Assembly: GCA_014529385.2 (NCBI GenBank)
Contig: CM043960.1
Span: forward strand, 122,501,043 to 122,565,042
DNA length: 64,000 nt
Origin: Adiantum capillus-veneris
Lineage: Eukaryota > Streptophyta > Polypodiopsida > Polypodiales > Pteridaceae
Direction: 5' to 3'
Below are positions 45,788-56,028 of this stretch, piece after piece; position 1 is the stretch's first letter, and each line of letters begins with the position of its first letter. The translations under genes were made by a program, and so were the position numbers. The notes below the pieces were generated by a model. The model worked only from the letters and a program-made list of their open reading frames with translations. It searched no databases and was not told the DNA's origin.

Positions 45788-46083
45788 TGTTGGAAGTGGT
45801 TTCAGGAATTTTCCTCCTCGGAGATTCTTGAAAGTGGACCTACGTCCATAGACGAAGTTGGAGCATTAAAGCAGGCTCAGATGACTTTGTGTCGCTTTCT
45901 GTGTCGCTTTCGGCGTGGCCCAAAGAAGCAAGCATTGCAGACCTTTATGAAGTTCAAGTATCGCATGACCCACGCATCAGAGTGGGACGGCGAAGAGTCC
46001 TTCCTAGGATTCCAGACCCTGTTGGCGATCTCCCTCGACACTATACAGTTTGGTACCAGAACCTCACTTTAAAAAGGAGGCGA
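45788..46083 (+). pseudogene. F4 chromodomain remnant and purine tract
   Basis: KKQALQTFMKFKYRMTHASEWDGEESFLGFQ resembles the F1 chromodomain (QYFLKFKDRGTHEAVWVDV). The purine tract AAAAAGGAGGCGA (46071-46083) sits directly before the LTR. Confidence 0.72.
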
Positions 46084-48475
46084 TGTCACGTGCACATCTA
46101 ACCCTATGTGCATGTGGACAAGCTACTTCATGTCTAGGGTTCAGGTCAGCTTAGGAAGTGTTTTGGCACCTTTGTGAGCCTGTGCGCAGGCCGTGTATGT
46201 CCAGGCACTTAGAGTAGTTGCAGGTCCCCTGGTTGCATATAGCCTGATCATCAAATTACAGTCAGTACCCATCAGAAGCATTTTACAGTGCACAGAAGCC
46301 ATTTTCCCTATTTTAGCCATTTTTCACTTATTATTAATAAGTGACTTTGTTGGGAAACTAGGTAGGGCAATTCTGGTGAGTCAATATATTAGAAAAGCTA
46401 GCGCTAGCACTTTCTAGAAGAACAAGCAGCAGGGAACAAAGTTCTGGCAGTGCACCTTCTCACCAAGACTGACAGGAGGACTTAACGTTTTTCAGCCATC
46501 AAGACTACATCAGCGTTTTCAGCAATTGTAGATCAGCCCCAGCATTTTGCAGTTTGCAGATCAGCCTGGCGTTAGCAGTTTTCCAGCAGACCATCTAGCG
46601 TTTCCAGTTTGCTGCACCACCTAGTGTTTTGCAGATTCCTGGTGACGGTGATGGAGCAAAAGACGCCGTGCGCACACTCACACACCCAGACAACTCAACA
46701 CCACACAAGGAATTTACTTGAATTCCAACCCACACACACCACCACTCAAAATCTCCCTGAAAACTCTACCCACAAGCTCAATTCAAACTCCAAACGCCTC
46801 GACCTACAAGCCCTTGCCTGCCCGCAGACACTACAAGGTGAGTCGAGGTGATCAACACTTGAAATCACGCTTGATGGTGACCAAAATATACAAGAAAAAC
46901 CATAAAAAACCCAAAAACTCAAGCTCTCAAACCATTGCAAAAGCTTCACCAAACTCCACTCTGTTGGACTCTTTGGAGTAGCGCGCTGCGCCAACCCTAA
47001 TGGCACCGATACAGGGTCACATAGTCTTGCAAAAAGCCGCACCTTCTTCCCTCAATTCCTTGCACACACACATCCATGGAAACCTCATAACTTCCATAGA
47101 CTCTACCAAGTGCAAAATTGAAGAGAGAAAGCTCTCATTCACTCCTTCACACACTCGAAAACAGGACGCGAACGCGACGGGACTGCACTAGACCACCTGT
47201 AGGAACCCTGCTTCCTCCCACACACAAAGGGGTGAAAGTGTTGATATTGCTCTTCCAAATTCCTCCCTCAGCCTGGACCATCACGGCACCGTGAGTGATG
47301 TGGCAATTTTAAGCCATTTCACACCCTTTTTGACCATTTTTTAACCTTTTTTGGCCCAGTTTTGGCCAATTTTGACCCCCGGCGGATATTTTTTGCAGGA
47401 AAAACCCCAAATGGACTCCAAAATTCACCAAATTTCGCATGCTTGATCCTCGATACCCAAAGCACATTTCCACATCCCCACATTCCATTTTTGACCACTT
47501 CTAGGGCGATGCACGTATCACCGCAGATCAGGCGTCACAAATAGACAGTTACCGCATGTGTCAAACTTCTTGAGCGGGATGAGAGCACCCACACTTGTCA
47601 CTTGCATTATTTACATTCTAGAAAGCTCAAACAAGCCACCTAGAACCATATCCAAGGCCCCGATACCCTATACGGGCATGTACATGTGTCCGACTGCCGA
47701 CACGCAAGCACGTATATTTACAATGTGCACACGTTGCACCTTTTTTCGAACTTGAAACCACTTTGCAAAGCTCCCAAATGCATGTATTTACATCTTTTTG
47801 AACATATGACCATGCATATAAATGCTACTTTGTACATGCCAAAAGTGATTTATCAACGGTTCAACCCATAGCATCAGCGTTTTACATTCCCAGCACTTAG
47901 ACTCCGCTACAGCAGCCCGAAACCTCGCAGATCTTACCTTTCCGCAGCAGATCCTCGTCGCACGGTCAGATGAGCCACTGTTCGCAGATTCAGCTCGGTA
48001 TTTGTAGATTTCAGCATCTGCGTTTTCAGCGCATCATCTCGCGTCGTCATCATCGCTATCGTCACCGACAGAGTCAGAATTCAGCAGATACAAGATTTGC
48101 AGATTTCAGCCCCTAGCGTTTTCAGTTTTCAACCCGTCTCGTCGTCGTCATCATCGTCGTCGACATCAGCGGCAAGTCCATTGCATTTAGACCGTTGTAC
48201 GAGGATTGTGCAATCAATAGCATAGACCTCTCTCGCCATAGAGAGTGGGGCCCTTGGAGGAGGGTTTGACAACATTCTGGTGTCGTATTCTTCTCTCTCG
48301 TTTTATCAGTCTCAGCACCTTCATTCACAGTGTTTACCCACTTTGTTGTGATCATTTGCACTCTCTCACTAAAGGAATGGAAGGCTCTTCCTTCCGTAAG
48401 TAAAAGGAACCCTTGAGCAGAGTTCGGAGCACTCATCTTGAGCAAAGTTCACATTCACTTCCGCTGCACCTTACA
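46084..48475 (+). repeat. F4 3' LTR (interrupted)
   Basis: Begins TGTCACGTGCACATC and ends GCTGCACCTTACA. Without the 1207-bp insertion and one ACGG it is about 1181 bp, in line with the other F LTRs. AGCGTTTT/TTTTCAGC motifs and a (TCG)n/(ATC)n run (48136-48165) are present. Confidence 0.88.
46649..47855. mobile_element. 1.2-kb TG...CA insertion, LTR-like, family not seen elsewhere here
   Basis: Sequence foreign to the F LTR, from TGATGGAGCAAAAG to GTGATTTATCA, flanked by ACGG (46645-46648, 47856-47859). The ends are compatible with a solo LTR with a 4-bp duplication. It is C/A-rich, with many CACACA runs and a TTTTTGACC/TTTTGGCC-rich stretch at 47330-47380. No frame encodes a recognisable protein. 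The boundaries are my best reading and could be off by some bases. Confidence 0.45.
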
Positions 48476-48699
48476 TGAATGCATTTAAGCGAATTCTAGT
48501 ATTTGAAGTGTTTGAAGATTTGTTCCGGTTGTGTTGAAGTCTGCTCCAATCAATCTTTCCTGGCGGCATGTGGTGCCCTGGTTAGAGACCAAGCAAGAGT
48601 TGCAACTTGCACGCAAGAGACAAGCACATGAATGGAAATGGTTTGTTAGAAGCTTTTTGGAGAACTCTTTACTTTGTTGAAAACGATCGCTTTGCTGAA
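48476..48699. other. Unassigned flank between F4 and B4
   Basis: 224 bp with no confident match. It could be decayed internal sequence of an older element that F4 entered (the first five bases are TGAAT). No open frame of interest. Confidence 0.4.
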
Positions 48700-49119
48700 A
48701 AGTAGTGAACCTATTGACATGGCATATGAACACTCCACGTTTTACGGAGGGGCCCAGAGGGCGCTAGCTTTTGGATGTCTGAGCTTTTCACTAGTGAGCT
48801 TTTCATGTAACTTTTGGCCAGGGTCTTTATAAGTGTGCTAGGGCCTCTTCTCTTGGCAGATTAGCTTGGGAGCATCACGAGAGAGAGGATCCTCAGACAT
48901 TGTACCTTTGTGAAGTAATAATAAAGAAATACCGGAAGGGGTGTCAGTGTATGGGGCCAATGCATCTAGGCGCGGAACTTTGCCGTGTTGTGTTGACTCT
49001 GCTACTCTCTCTCTGTCTCTCTTTCCAAGTTTCGTTCAATTGTTTGTAGTTTTCTTACGTGTGTTGCTGTATAGATCTCCGGTTGGAAGTGTCCAAGTCT
49101 ATTACAATAGTATCAAAGC
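48700..49119 (+). repeat. B4 5' LTR (decayed) and primer site
   Basis: The right half aligns with B2 and B1 (AATAAAGAAATACCGGAAGG, GGGGCCAATGCATC, GTGTCCAAGTCTATTACA ending at 49106). The left edge is uncertain. The primer site TAGTATCAAAGC (49108-49119) has two changes. A TTTATAAG box lies near 48827. Confidence 0.65.
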
Positions 49120-49128
49120 TCTTCTTCT

Positions 49129-49661
49129 ATGGAGGATCCAATCTCTTTTCGTGCAACGCACATGGATTCCTGTAATGAATCTAGTGAAGTGAGAGCTGTT
49201 CCATCGACTACTTGACTTTGTGATGATGAAGTCAATCCCAACCCTAGTGGGGGATCAACAGATACCAACGGGAGTTTTGATGGGGGTAGGCCTCCCTCTG
49301 CGGAATCGGGGGAAGAGCATGGCCCATTTCCGTTGAGTGAAGTCGACAAGATGGAGTTACAACATCAATTGCAGGTTGACACTTGTGCTACGCAGCTGAT
49401 CAAGTACTCTAAGGATCCACACTATGCAAAGTACCTAACGAATCACCCCCTTGACGAGGTGCATTCACGATGGCGTGTTGCCATACACTCACCTCTCAAG
49501 TTGCCCTTGAAGCAGAAAGCGAAGCCGGGTGCAAATAAGTAAAAACTATACTCGCAAGAAGAATTTGACGATGCTCTTGAGCATAATGTCAACAAAGTGA
49601 TGAAGACTAAGAAGACTTCTCGGAAGAAGAACCAACTAGCAGACTTTTATCACAATTTGTG
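49129..49661 (+). pseudogene. B4 gag remnant
   Basis: MEDPISFRATHMDSCNESS.. with stops near 49215, then the open segment MELQHQLQVDTCATQLIKYSKDPHYAKYLTNHPLDEVHSRWR (49353 onward). This parallels B1/B2 gag (MERRQLIGDATKMMLNFAKD..YMSKTSLEVHTRW). It ends before the capsid core. About 87 bp of unassigned sequence follow before F2. Confidence 0.72.
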
Positions 49662-49748
49662 ACATACCTCCCCTCTCGAAAGAAGAGTAATCCTCAATTA
49701 TGGCTGCAAAACAAACAGAGGACAGAAACTAGCTTAGTAGACACTGAC

Positions 49749-50160
49749 TGTTAGGTGCAGCTGAATGAATGTTTGCGCTTTGCTCAAGATGAGTGCTCCG
49801 AACTGTGCTCAAGGTTCCTTTTTATTCTTATGGAAGGGAGAGCCTTCCGTTCTTAATGAGAGAGTGCTATGATCACAAACAAAGTGAATGGACACTGTGC
49901 GTGCGAGTGTATGAGACTGAGAGATAGAGAGAGAAGAGAGATACGACACCAGAGACGTTGTAAAACCCTCCTCCGAAGGCCCCACTCTCGTCGGCGAGAG
50001 TGGTCTACTTATGATTGCACAAAGTGGTACAAGGACGATGCAATGGAGTGATGCAATCTGGGACTATGCCGATGACGACGATGGTGATGGCGACGACGAC
50101 CTTAGGGCTGAAATCTGTGGTCTTCTAACGCTGAAAATCTGCAAATCTTTGGGCTGTTTT
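49749..50160 (-). repeat. F2 3' LTR, left part
   Basis: TGTTAGGTGCAGCTG onward, matching F3's LTR at 60917. It has (GAC)n-type repeats near 50075-50100 and stops at GGGCTGTTTT where element I enters. Confidence 0.88.
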
Positions 50161-50708
50161 TGTAGCAGGCTACAGTGTCACTTTCACAGGACACACAGTT
50201 AGTACAATTGATCTAGGATGGTTCACACTGGACGGACTCTCTGGGTGGGCAGTGACATGTGGCAACAGAGATACGGACTGGTCTAGTGGACATCGTGGCC
50301 AGGTCACCACATGGCTGACATTTATGAGCCGTTGGTGCTCTTTATGGTGGTACATATGAGTAGTAGCGGTTGGTCATCGGGATTATCATCTTCACCTTTG
50401 GTCGAGCATCGCGGTCGAGAGCAGTGAGTCTATTCACAGAGCACATCTTCACCATCCCTGCACATCTGAGCCTCGACACCCCCATTGTACCTGTGAGTCC
50501 TGGGCTGGAGCTGAGTGTGCTGCCACGCCAGAGTCTGTATCAGTCTTTGAGATAGTCGAGTCATATGTTCTGGTCTGCTGTTGTGTCTTTGTGAGCTCTT
50601 TTGATGTCTATTGTTTCCTTTCTGTTCAGTCTGTTTGAGTGAGATTGTCACGCACATTGCACTGAGGACCACCCAATGTAGAGAGCACAACACATGATGC
50701 ACGCTACA
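50161..50708 (+). repeat. I 5' LTR
   Basis: TGTAGCAGGCTACAG to CACGCTACA, 548 bp, the same length as the 3' LTR. Visible differences from the 3' copy include the AGGACACACAG/AAGACACACAT and TTGATC/TTGGTC positions near the start. Confidence 0.93.
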
Positions 50709-50721
50709 AGTGCTCTCATTT

Positions 50722-50738
50722 TGGCGATCACGGTGGGA
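50722..50738 (+). other. I putative primer binding site
   Basis: TGGCGATCACGGTGGGA, 13 bases after the LTR and preceded by CTCATTT. The TGG start is as required for pairing with a tRNA CCA end, and the set-back position after ATTT resembles Tat/Athila elements. Which tRNA it pairs with is not known to me. Confidence 0.55.
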
Positions 50739-50839
50739 CACAACTGAAATCTCACTCTGTGAAGTGCAAATCTTGAAGCTAGTTGGGTCTATCTAGCTTC
50801 GCCTACCTCGCCTAAGCTTCGCCGACCTTGCCTTGCACT

Positions 50840-51035
50840 GTTCTCCTCTAGCCTGGTCCAACTGTTCTCCTCTTGCTTGGTCCAACTGGTCTAGTCCTCT
50901 CTCGCCCTGGTCCAACCTGTCCTCGTCCCTGGTCTAGACCTCCTCGACCCTGGTCTAGTCCTCCTCGTCCTTGGTCCAGCCTGGTCTAGTTACTTGCCTG
51001 GTCTAGTAGAGTCTAGACCAGTCTTCAGCCAGTTC
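50840..51035 (+). repeat. I leader minisatellite, CTGGTC-based
   Basis: Imperfect units of about 20-35 bp built on CTGGTCTAG / CTGGTCCAAC with CCTCGTCC spacers, at least nine CTGGTC cores. It lies in the untranslated leader before gag. Confidence 0.75.
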
Positions 51036-51078
51036 AAGGTTTTCTTGCCCAAAGGTTAGTTGGATTGGTGGTCACTGC

Positions 51079-51877
51079 ATGACACATACAAGGCGGTTAG
51101 TCGAGCGTCAAAGCGCACTACTGAGCCCTTCGAAGTACTATAACAGAAGACGACCTTTGGTACCTAGTAGAAGTCCATCAACCTCATCACCTATACCTCC
51201 ACATACATCACCCATTCCTGCATCCGCTTCCACATCTTCCAGATCACCTTCTCCAGTAAAGCTCTCTCCTATTCTGCTGCAGCAGGCTACTGAGCAACAG
51301 GCTCAGGCTCAGCAAGGAGCCATGGAGCCGTTGGCTAGCGTTTTGGCTAAGATAAACATCAAGTTCCCTACATTCAAAGGAGTCTCTTCAGAAATGTTGA
51401 TGACCATGCAAGGAGGTTTGTATCTCTCTGTAGGGGTCGTGGTCTTAACAGAGAAGATGCTTATTTCGTACTCTTTCCATCCCCCTTGGATGGCTTAGCA
51501 GACAAATGGTAGAGCCAGTTTGCAGAGAACCATTTTGCAACCTGGGCAGCCTTAAGACAACATTTCTGTGCAGCTTTCAGGCTAGGTGACTACCAGGAGA
51601 AGGTGTTGGATGAGTTGGCCAACATGGTGCTTGAGCCAGAGGAGACTTTTGCAGAACTTATGACGAAAACCAAGTCTCTGGTTGCCAAGCTTCCCCAGCA
51701 ATCAGGTGAATTTATGGTTAAGAAATGGGTAGAGAAGGCGCTTCCCAAAAGTTTTCAGCAAAAACTACGAGAGTCGCCGACCCGACGCCACTCTGGAGGA
51801 GTTCATTGCAACTGCTACGAGGATAGAGGGGGCTAGGAAGCTGTTCACCAACCCCCCTCACATAGAGATCCCCCTCT
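51079..51877 (+). pseudogene. I gag, N-terminus and capsid
   Basis: MTHTRRLVERQSALLSPSKY.., a Ser/Pro-rich segment, then MEPLASVLAKINIKFPTFKG. The capsid continues in other frames: FPSPLDGLADKW-like (about 51475-51515), ENHFATWAALRQHFCAAFRLGDYQ (51525-51595) and then VLDELANMVLEPEETFAELMTKTKSLVAKLPQQ (51603-51740). At least two frameshifts, near 51415 and 51600. Confidence 0.8.
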
Positions 51878-52855
51878 GTGTTTTTGGAAAGTCCCTCAAA
51901 TCCTTTAACTTCTTTATGCAGGGAACTGAAAGCCCTAAAGTTACAGCGAGCTCTTCAAGAGGAGAGGTCCTTCTCTCTTAGAGAAGAGAAGCCTCCACAT
52001 CATGAGGCATTGGAACAGATTAAGCGCGAGCTAGAAGAGCTCAAGTGTCATCAAGAGACTAAGGCTACGGTTTGGTGTAGCTCATGCCACTCTCCAGGGC
52101 ACCCTCCAGAGGAATGCCCCCTTCGGGTTTACTGCCACTTCTGTGAAAAATCTGAACATGAGGACAAGGACTGTTACTACCTCAAGGGATTGCGACAAAT
52201 ACAGCAAAGTCTTGGTCCTACTCTTCAACAAGGGCCAACACCTGCATCCAACATGGTTTCCCCCTGTGGCCATCCACACCATCTGCCACCTTTGCTGACA
52301 GCCCCTCCTATGCAAGGTATGAAAAGCACTTTTCCCTCTCAGAGCTTTTATCATACCCTTGCTCCGTCATCACCTCAAAGCTTCTATGCCTCCACCTCCA
52401 ACTCAATGCACCAGGAGCAAGGACCACCTCGCCCTTCGACTCGCCCTTTGAATCGGCCCATTTTGTGCTACAGATGCGGGGAATATGAGCATTACCAAAG
52501 CAAATGCCCCCTGCCAGAAGGGTCCCCTCCTTGCCGTCATTGCCCTGAAACGAAGGATCAGTACAGTAAGGATTGCCCTAAACTTCGTGCATCCACGGCT
52601 TCGAACTCAAGTCAAAGCCAGAATGAGTTTGCCTTTCCCAAGCTCAACTTGATAGCAGTGAGCACTGTTTCTCAGCCGCCCCCTTCTACCCACGTGGTTA
52701 CCCCTCAAAATAAGCAGCCGCAGTTGGCAGAGGAGCCATCGGGCGTCCTCACCCGGGCCCAGAGAGCCGCTCTCGGTCTTAGCATTCCATCAAGTTCAAC
52801 TCCCCCACACATTCTCACACCAGTGGATACCCTGCAGGCTGCCTGCAGCTGTTAA
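51878..52855 (+). CDS. I nucleocapsid with several zinc knuckles
   Basis: 325-codon frame. It opens with a charged helix (ALKLQRALQEERSFSLREEK) and carries CCHC knuckles at C67-C80 (CSSCHSPGHPPEEC), C86-C99 (CHFCEKSEHEDKDC) and C197-C210 (CYRCGEYEHYQSKC), plus a fourth at C219-C233 lacking the His (CRHCPETKDQYSKDC). Two paired knuckles are separated by a Pro/Ser/His-rich linker of about 97 residues. Most Ty3/gypsy gags have one or two. The role is probably RNA packaging. A TAA at 52853 is followed, in another frame, by the protease part. Confidence 0.85.
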   Translation: MFLESPSNPLTSLCRELKALKLQRALQEERSFSLREEKPPHHEALEQIKRELEELKCHQETKATVWCSSCHSPGHPPEECPLRVYCHFCEKSEHEDKDCYYLKGLRQIQQSLGPTLQQGPTPASNMVSPCGHPHHLPPLLTAPPMQGMKSTFPSQSFYHTLAPSSPQSFYASTSNSMHQEQGPPRPSTRPLNRPILCYRCGEYEHYQSKCPLPEGSPPCRHCPETKDQYSKDCPKLRASTASNSSQSQNEFAFPKLNLIAVSTVSQPPPSTHVVTPQNKQPQLAEEPSGVLTRAQRAALGLSIPSSSTPPHILTPVDTLQAACSC

Positions 52856-52874
52856 CAAGCCATCCCCCAGTGCT

Positions 52875-54005
52875 ATGAAAGAATCCAAATCTTTGCTCTC
52901 CGATATTGATGAAGCTTTCTTGGAAGCAGTTTCCGATCTGCAGAAGATCAAGATACTAGAGAAACAACAGGTAGAAAAAGAGAAGCTTACAGCAGAGACA
53001 GTCTTGAAGAACACTTTCCAACAAGTGTCCCTCTATGACATGTTGCGGCTAGATGCAAATTTTAGAAGTGACACCCTTGCTGTTATTCACTCACTTTATC
53101 CTGAAGTAGGTCCTAGTGGCGGGCGCCTCCCAGTGCGACCATCAGAGTCTTATATGATATCCAATCCCGCTACTCGACTCACTGATTATAGAAGCCCTTG
53201 CCTGACAGTGTCCGTTTTAGGTCGGCAATTCTCAGGAGTGATAGTGGATGGTGGATCTGGCATCAACCTGATGCCCGAGTTCACTATGTTAGCTCTAGGT
53301 CTATAGCCTACTCGCCTTGCTCCCTTCATAGTTACATTGGCCGACCATCGGACAGTCTACCCAATGGGCATAATGGACAATGCGCCTCTGCAGGTACAAG
53401 ACTTTACTTTTAACTTGGATTTTGTTGTGGTTCGTCTTCCCCAGGTTGAGGGCGGATTTCCTTTGCTCATTGGAAGACCATGGCTTCGAGACACTAAAGC
53501 ACTTCATGATTGGGGAAACGACGCAATGTGGATACATACTTCTGGCTCCTCGATGCAACCCATTCTCTTAGAAGGTGGTATGGATCCTGTGGTGCAGCAA
53601 GTTTCTTTGTCGATGGAAACCAAACCTGAACAAGAACAACCTTCTACACCTGAAGGGTCAGATGAAGATCTGCTTGAGTGGTTGGAGGCTACCAAATCTA
53701 TGCCTTGTTATGGAGTCTCTATTCACTCTTGGCCTGAAGATACACCCTCTTTAAAAGTTTCCACAGTCACTAAACCTAATGTGCCAGCTCAAGAGTTGAA
53801 GGTCACAAAAGATACCCCTGATGCGCTGTCGGTGAACGCCCTCTTGATGGAAGCCGTTGAATTTGGAAAGCCTATGAAAATGTATATAAGCGGGAAGAAA
53901 TCTCCCCTACAGGAGTTCACCACACCTCAAACATCAACCCCTGTGGTGTCTGCTTCTCTGACCAGAACAAAGCTCTCCTCTACGTCTAGCAAACTCCCTT
54001 CTTAG
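52875..54005 (+). pseudogene. I aspartic protease
   Basis: 52875-53306 has MKESKSLLSDIDEAFLEAVSDL.., VSLYDMLRLDANFRSDTLAVI, SPCLTVSVLGRQFSGVIVDG and the active site DGGSGINLM (Asp codon at about 53248). A TAG at 53304-53306 interrupts the frame, which continues in phase at 53337 with FNLDFVVVRLPQVEGGFPLLIGRPWLRDTKALHDWG, the conserved second half of retropepsins (LIGRPWL). The remaining ~150 codons are acidic, low in motifs, and end at 54005. Only one in-frame stop breaks it. Confidence 0.85.
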
Positions 54006-54162
54006 AGCCCGTCCTGCAAGATGAATTCCAAGATCATGATAGCTGTCTTGCTCATGATAGCTGTCTGCTCCTTACTTGTACCTATCTACCCTTACCCCCT
54101 CGACCTTACCCACAATCAGAATGCCCACATCCTTAGGGTTCACATCTGTGGCAAAGAGATCA

Positions 54163-54495
54163 TCAAGAGCGCCGAATATTGTTGTTCCCATCATCTACAT
54201 GAGAGTCACCAAAACAATATAGAGCAGGCACTAATGTTCTCCCCAATGTTGTCCCTTGCTGCTGTAGGCTCCTGGCGGCAGGCCCTCCTCCATTGGTGCC
54301 GGCTCCTACAGAATCCTCCTTTGGTGCCGGTTCTTGCATTTTGTTGTTCAGCAGATGAAATTGTCGCTTTCCACAGGGACAAACATGATGATCGCCTGTG
54401 CAGTAGGGCAGTGTCGCCTTGGCATATCCTTTCTCATATTGACTTTGGGTTGCAATCAGTAACGGTAAGTGATGGTGAAGCTCAGTATAACTCAC
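54163..54495 (-). pseudogene. GDSL lipase/esterase N-terminal fragment inside I (captured?)
   Basis: Antisense frame of 110 codons ending with VPALYCFGDSHVDDGNNN. FGDSxxDxGNNN preceded by (V)PAL(Y/F) is the block I signature of plant GDSL lipases, with the catalytic Ser in FGDS. Upstream is Ala/Gly-rich sequence not clearly a signal peptide; downstream the frame stops after four more residues. No other GDSL block is visible. It lies directly after the protease frame of element I, where pol should be, suggesting captured host sequence. The match is short (about 17 residues), so confidence is moderate. Confidence 0.45.
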
Positions 54496-54574
54496 AGGCC
54501 GCTTCTAAAGCTGCATATTGTAGCAAGAAGCTTAAAGCTTAAACAGTAAATGCAGGCTGGTGGAGGAGAGCAAC

Positions 54575-55425
54575 TCCATCATCCCCCGCCACTCCTCGTC
54601 CCCCTTGTCTATCCCTCTCCATTGCCCAGCTCTCTCCCTATTCACCCCACCCCCTCCCTGCCCTCGCCCCCTTGCCTCCCAATCACCGCCCTGGTCTATC
54701 CCTCTCGCCCTCGCCCCCTCACTTGCCCTTGCCCCTCCCTCTTGCCCTCGCCCCTAGTCCCTCCCCTCGCCCCTACCCACCCCCTCACTTCCCCTCGCCC
54801 CTACCCTCCCCCTCACTTCCCCTCGCCCTCGCCCTTGCCCTCGCCCTTGCCCCTAGTCCCTCCCCCTCGCCCTCGCCCTCGCCCTCGCCCTCGCCCTCGC
54901 CCCTACCCACCCCCTCACTGCCCTTGCCCCTACCCACTCCCCCTCGCCCCTACCCTCCCCCTCACTTACCCTCGCCCCTACCCTCCCTCGCCCCTACCCA
55001 CCCCCTCCCCCCTCGCCCCTCGCCCCTACCCTCCCCTCACTTACCCTCGCCCCTATCCTCCCCCCTCACCCTCCCTAGCCCCTACCCAGCCCCCTCTCCC
55101 CCTCTCCCCTCCCCACCCCCTTCACCCTCGCCCCTACCCTCCCCCTCCCTTCACCCTCGCCCCTACCCACCCCCTCTCGCCCCTACCCACCCCCTTCACC
55201 CTCGCCCCTACCTTCCCCCTCCCTCCCCCTCGCCACTACCCACCCCTTCTCCCCCCCCTCGCCCCTACCCACCCCTTTTCCCTCGTCCCTACCCACCCCC
55301 TCTCGCCCCTACCCTCCCTTGCCCTCGCCCCTAACCAACCCCCCCTCGCCCCTACCCACCCCCTGCCCCCCTCGCCCCTATCTACCCCCTCCCTTCTACT
55401 CGCCCCTAACAAGAACCTTATCTAT
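54575..55425. repeat. C-rich minisatellite, CTCGCCCCTACCCACCCC-type
   Basis: About 850 bp of imperfect units built from CTCGCCC, CTACCCACCC and CCTCACTT, almost free of G on the plus strand except in TCGCC. The Pro/Ser/Leu-rich frames through it (54550-55620 and 54672-55334) are by-products. The minus strand has dense G-runs (GGGTAGGGGCGAGGG). Confidence 0.92.
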
Positions 55426-56028
55426 GCCTCCCCACCCCTCTCAGTCTCAGCATGTTTTCCCCCCCACCCACTCCGCATCATAGCTGACTCTCAACTTTCA
55501 CTTGGTTGCCATCCTGTAGCAAGTTTTTCCTCACCCCCACCTTGCATGATAAGATGGCTCGATGGTTGCCATCCTGTTGCTGTGAAGGCCTTTCTGTTCT
55601 GCCATCATGATGGAGCTTAACCCTATTTGCGGTGTTACTCGGGCTTATGGTCATCCCTCCTTTCGAGAAGAGTGTTGTTGCAAAAAGTGTGGCAAGGTTC
55701 ATCTGCAACTACAAGCATGGACCAGGTCATTTTCCTATCACTATGGTTAAGGCATATAAAGATACGTTGGAATCAAACTGAGCTTATCTCTTTGCTGTAA
55801 AGCATCAATTTTTTTGCCAATTGGGATTCTTGGATTATGCAATCATACTGAGTCCCGCCTATTCAAAGCTTAAAACGTTTGCAAGCAGTGCAATGTGTTT
55901 AAACTCCACTTTTGGGCCTAGAACCTGCTTCAAGAAAGATGTACAGATGTAGTACCTAATGGTTTTCTTTCACAGTTTTTTCAGTATTCCTCTCACCAGG
56001 ATTGTGAGCGGTCTTGTGGCGGGCAACC
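55426..56028 (+). other. I 3' internal region, unassigned
   Basis: 600 bp between the C-rich array and the 3' LTR. A direct repeat GGTTGCCATCCTGT(A/T)GC occurs at 55503 and 55563. A short frame near 55675-55780 (VARFICNYKHGPGHFP..VKAYKDTLESN) looks protein-like but I do not recognise it. A weak purine-rich run (GTGGCGGGCAA, 56016-56026) precedes the LTR. Confidence 0.45.

Noticed and set aside
47000-47871. Several 60-70 codon frames in the 1.2-kb insert
   Set aside because: Short, low in motifs, no start-context or neighbour support.
54021-54542. 173-codon plus-strand frame starting with a hydrophobic stretch (MNSKIMIAVLLMIAVCSLL)
   Set aside because: It looks like a signal peptide, but the rest has no recognisable domain, and the opposite strand carries the GDSL motif. 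I could not support it as a gene.
54550-55620. 356-codon Pro/Ser/Leu-rich frame, extensin-like at first sight
   Set aside because: It is open in several frames because the C-rich array has few stop-forming triplets. It lacks SPPPP/YVY patterning and a signal peptide.
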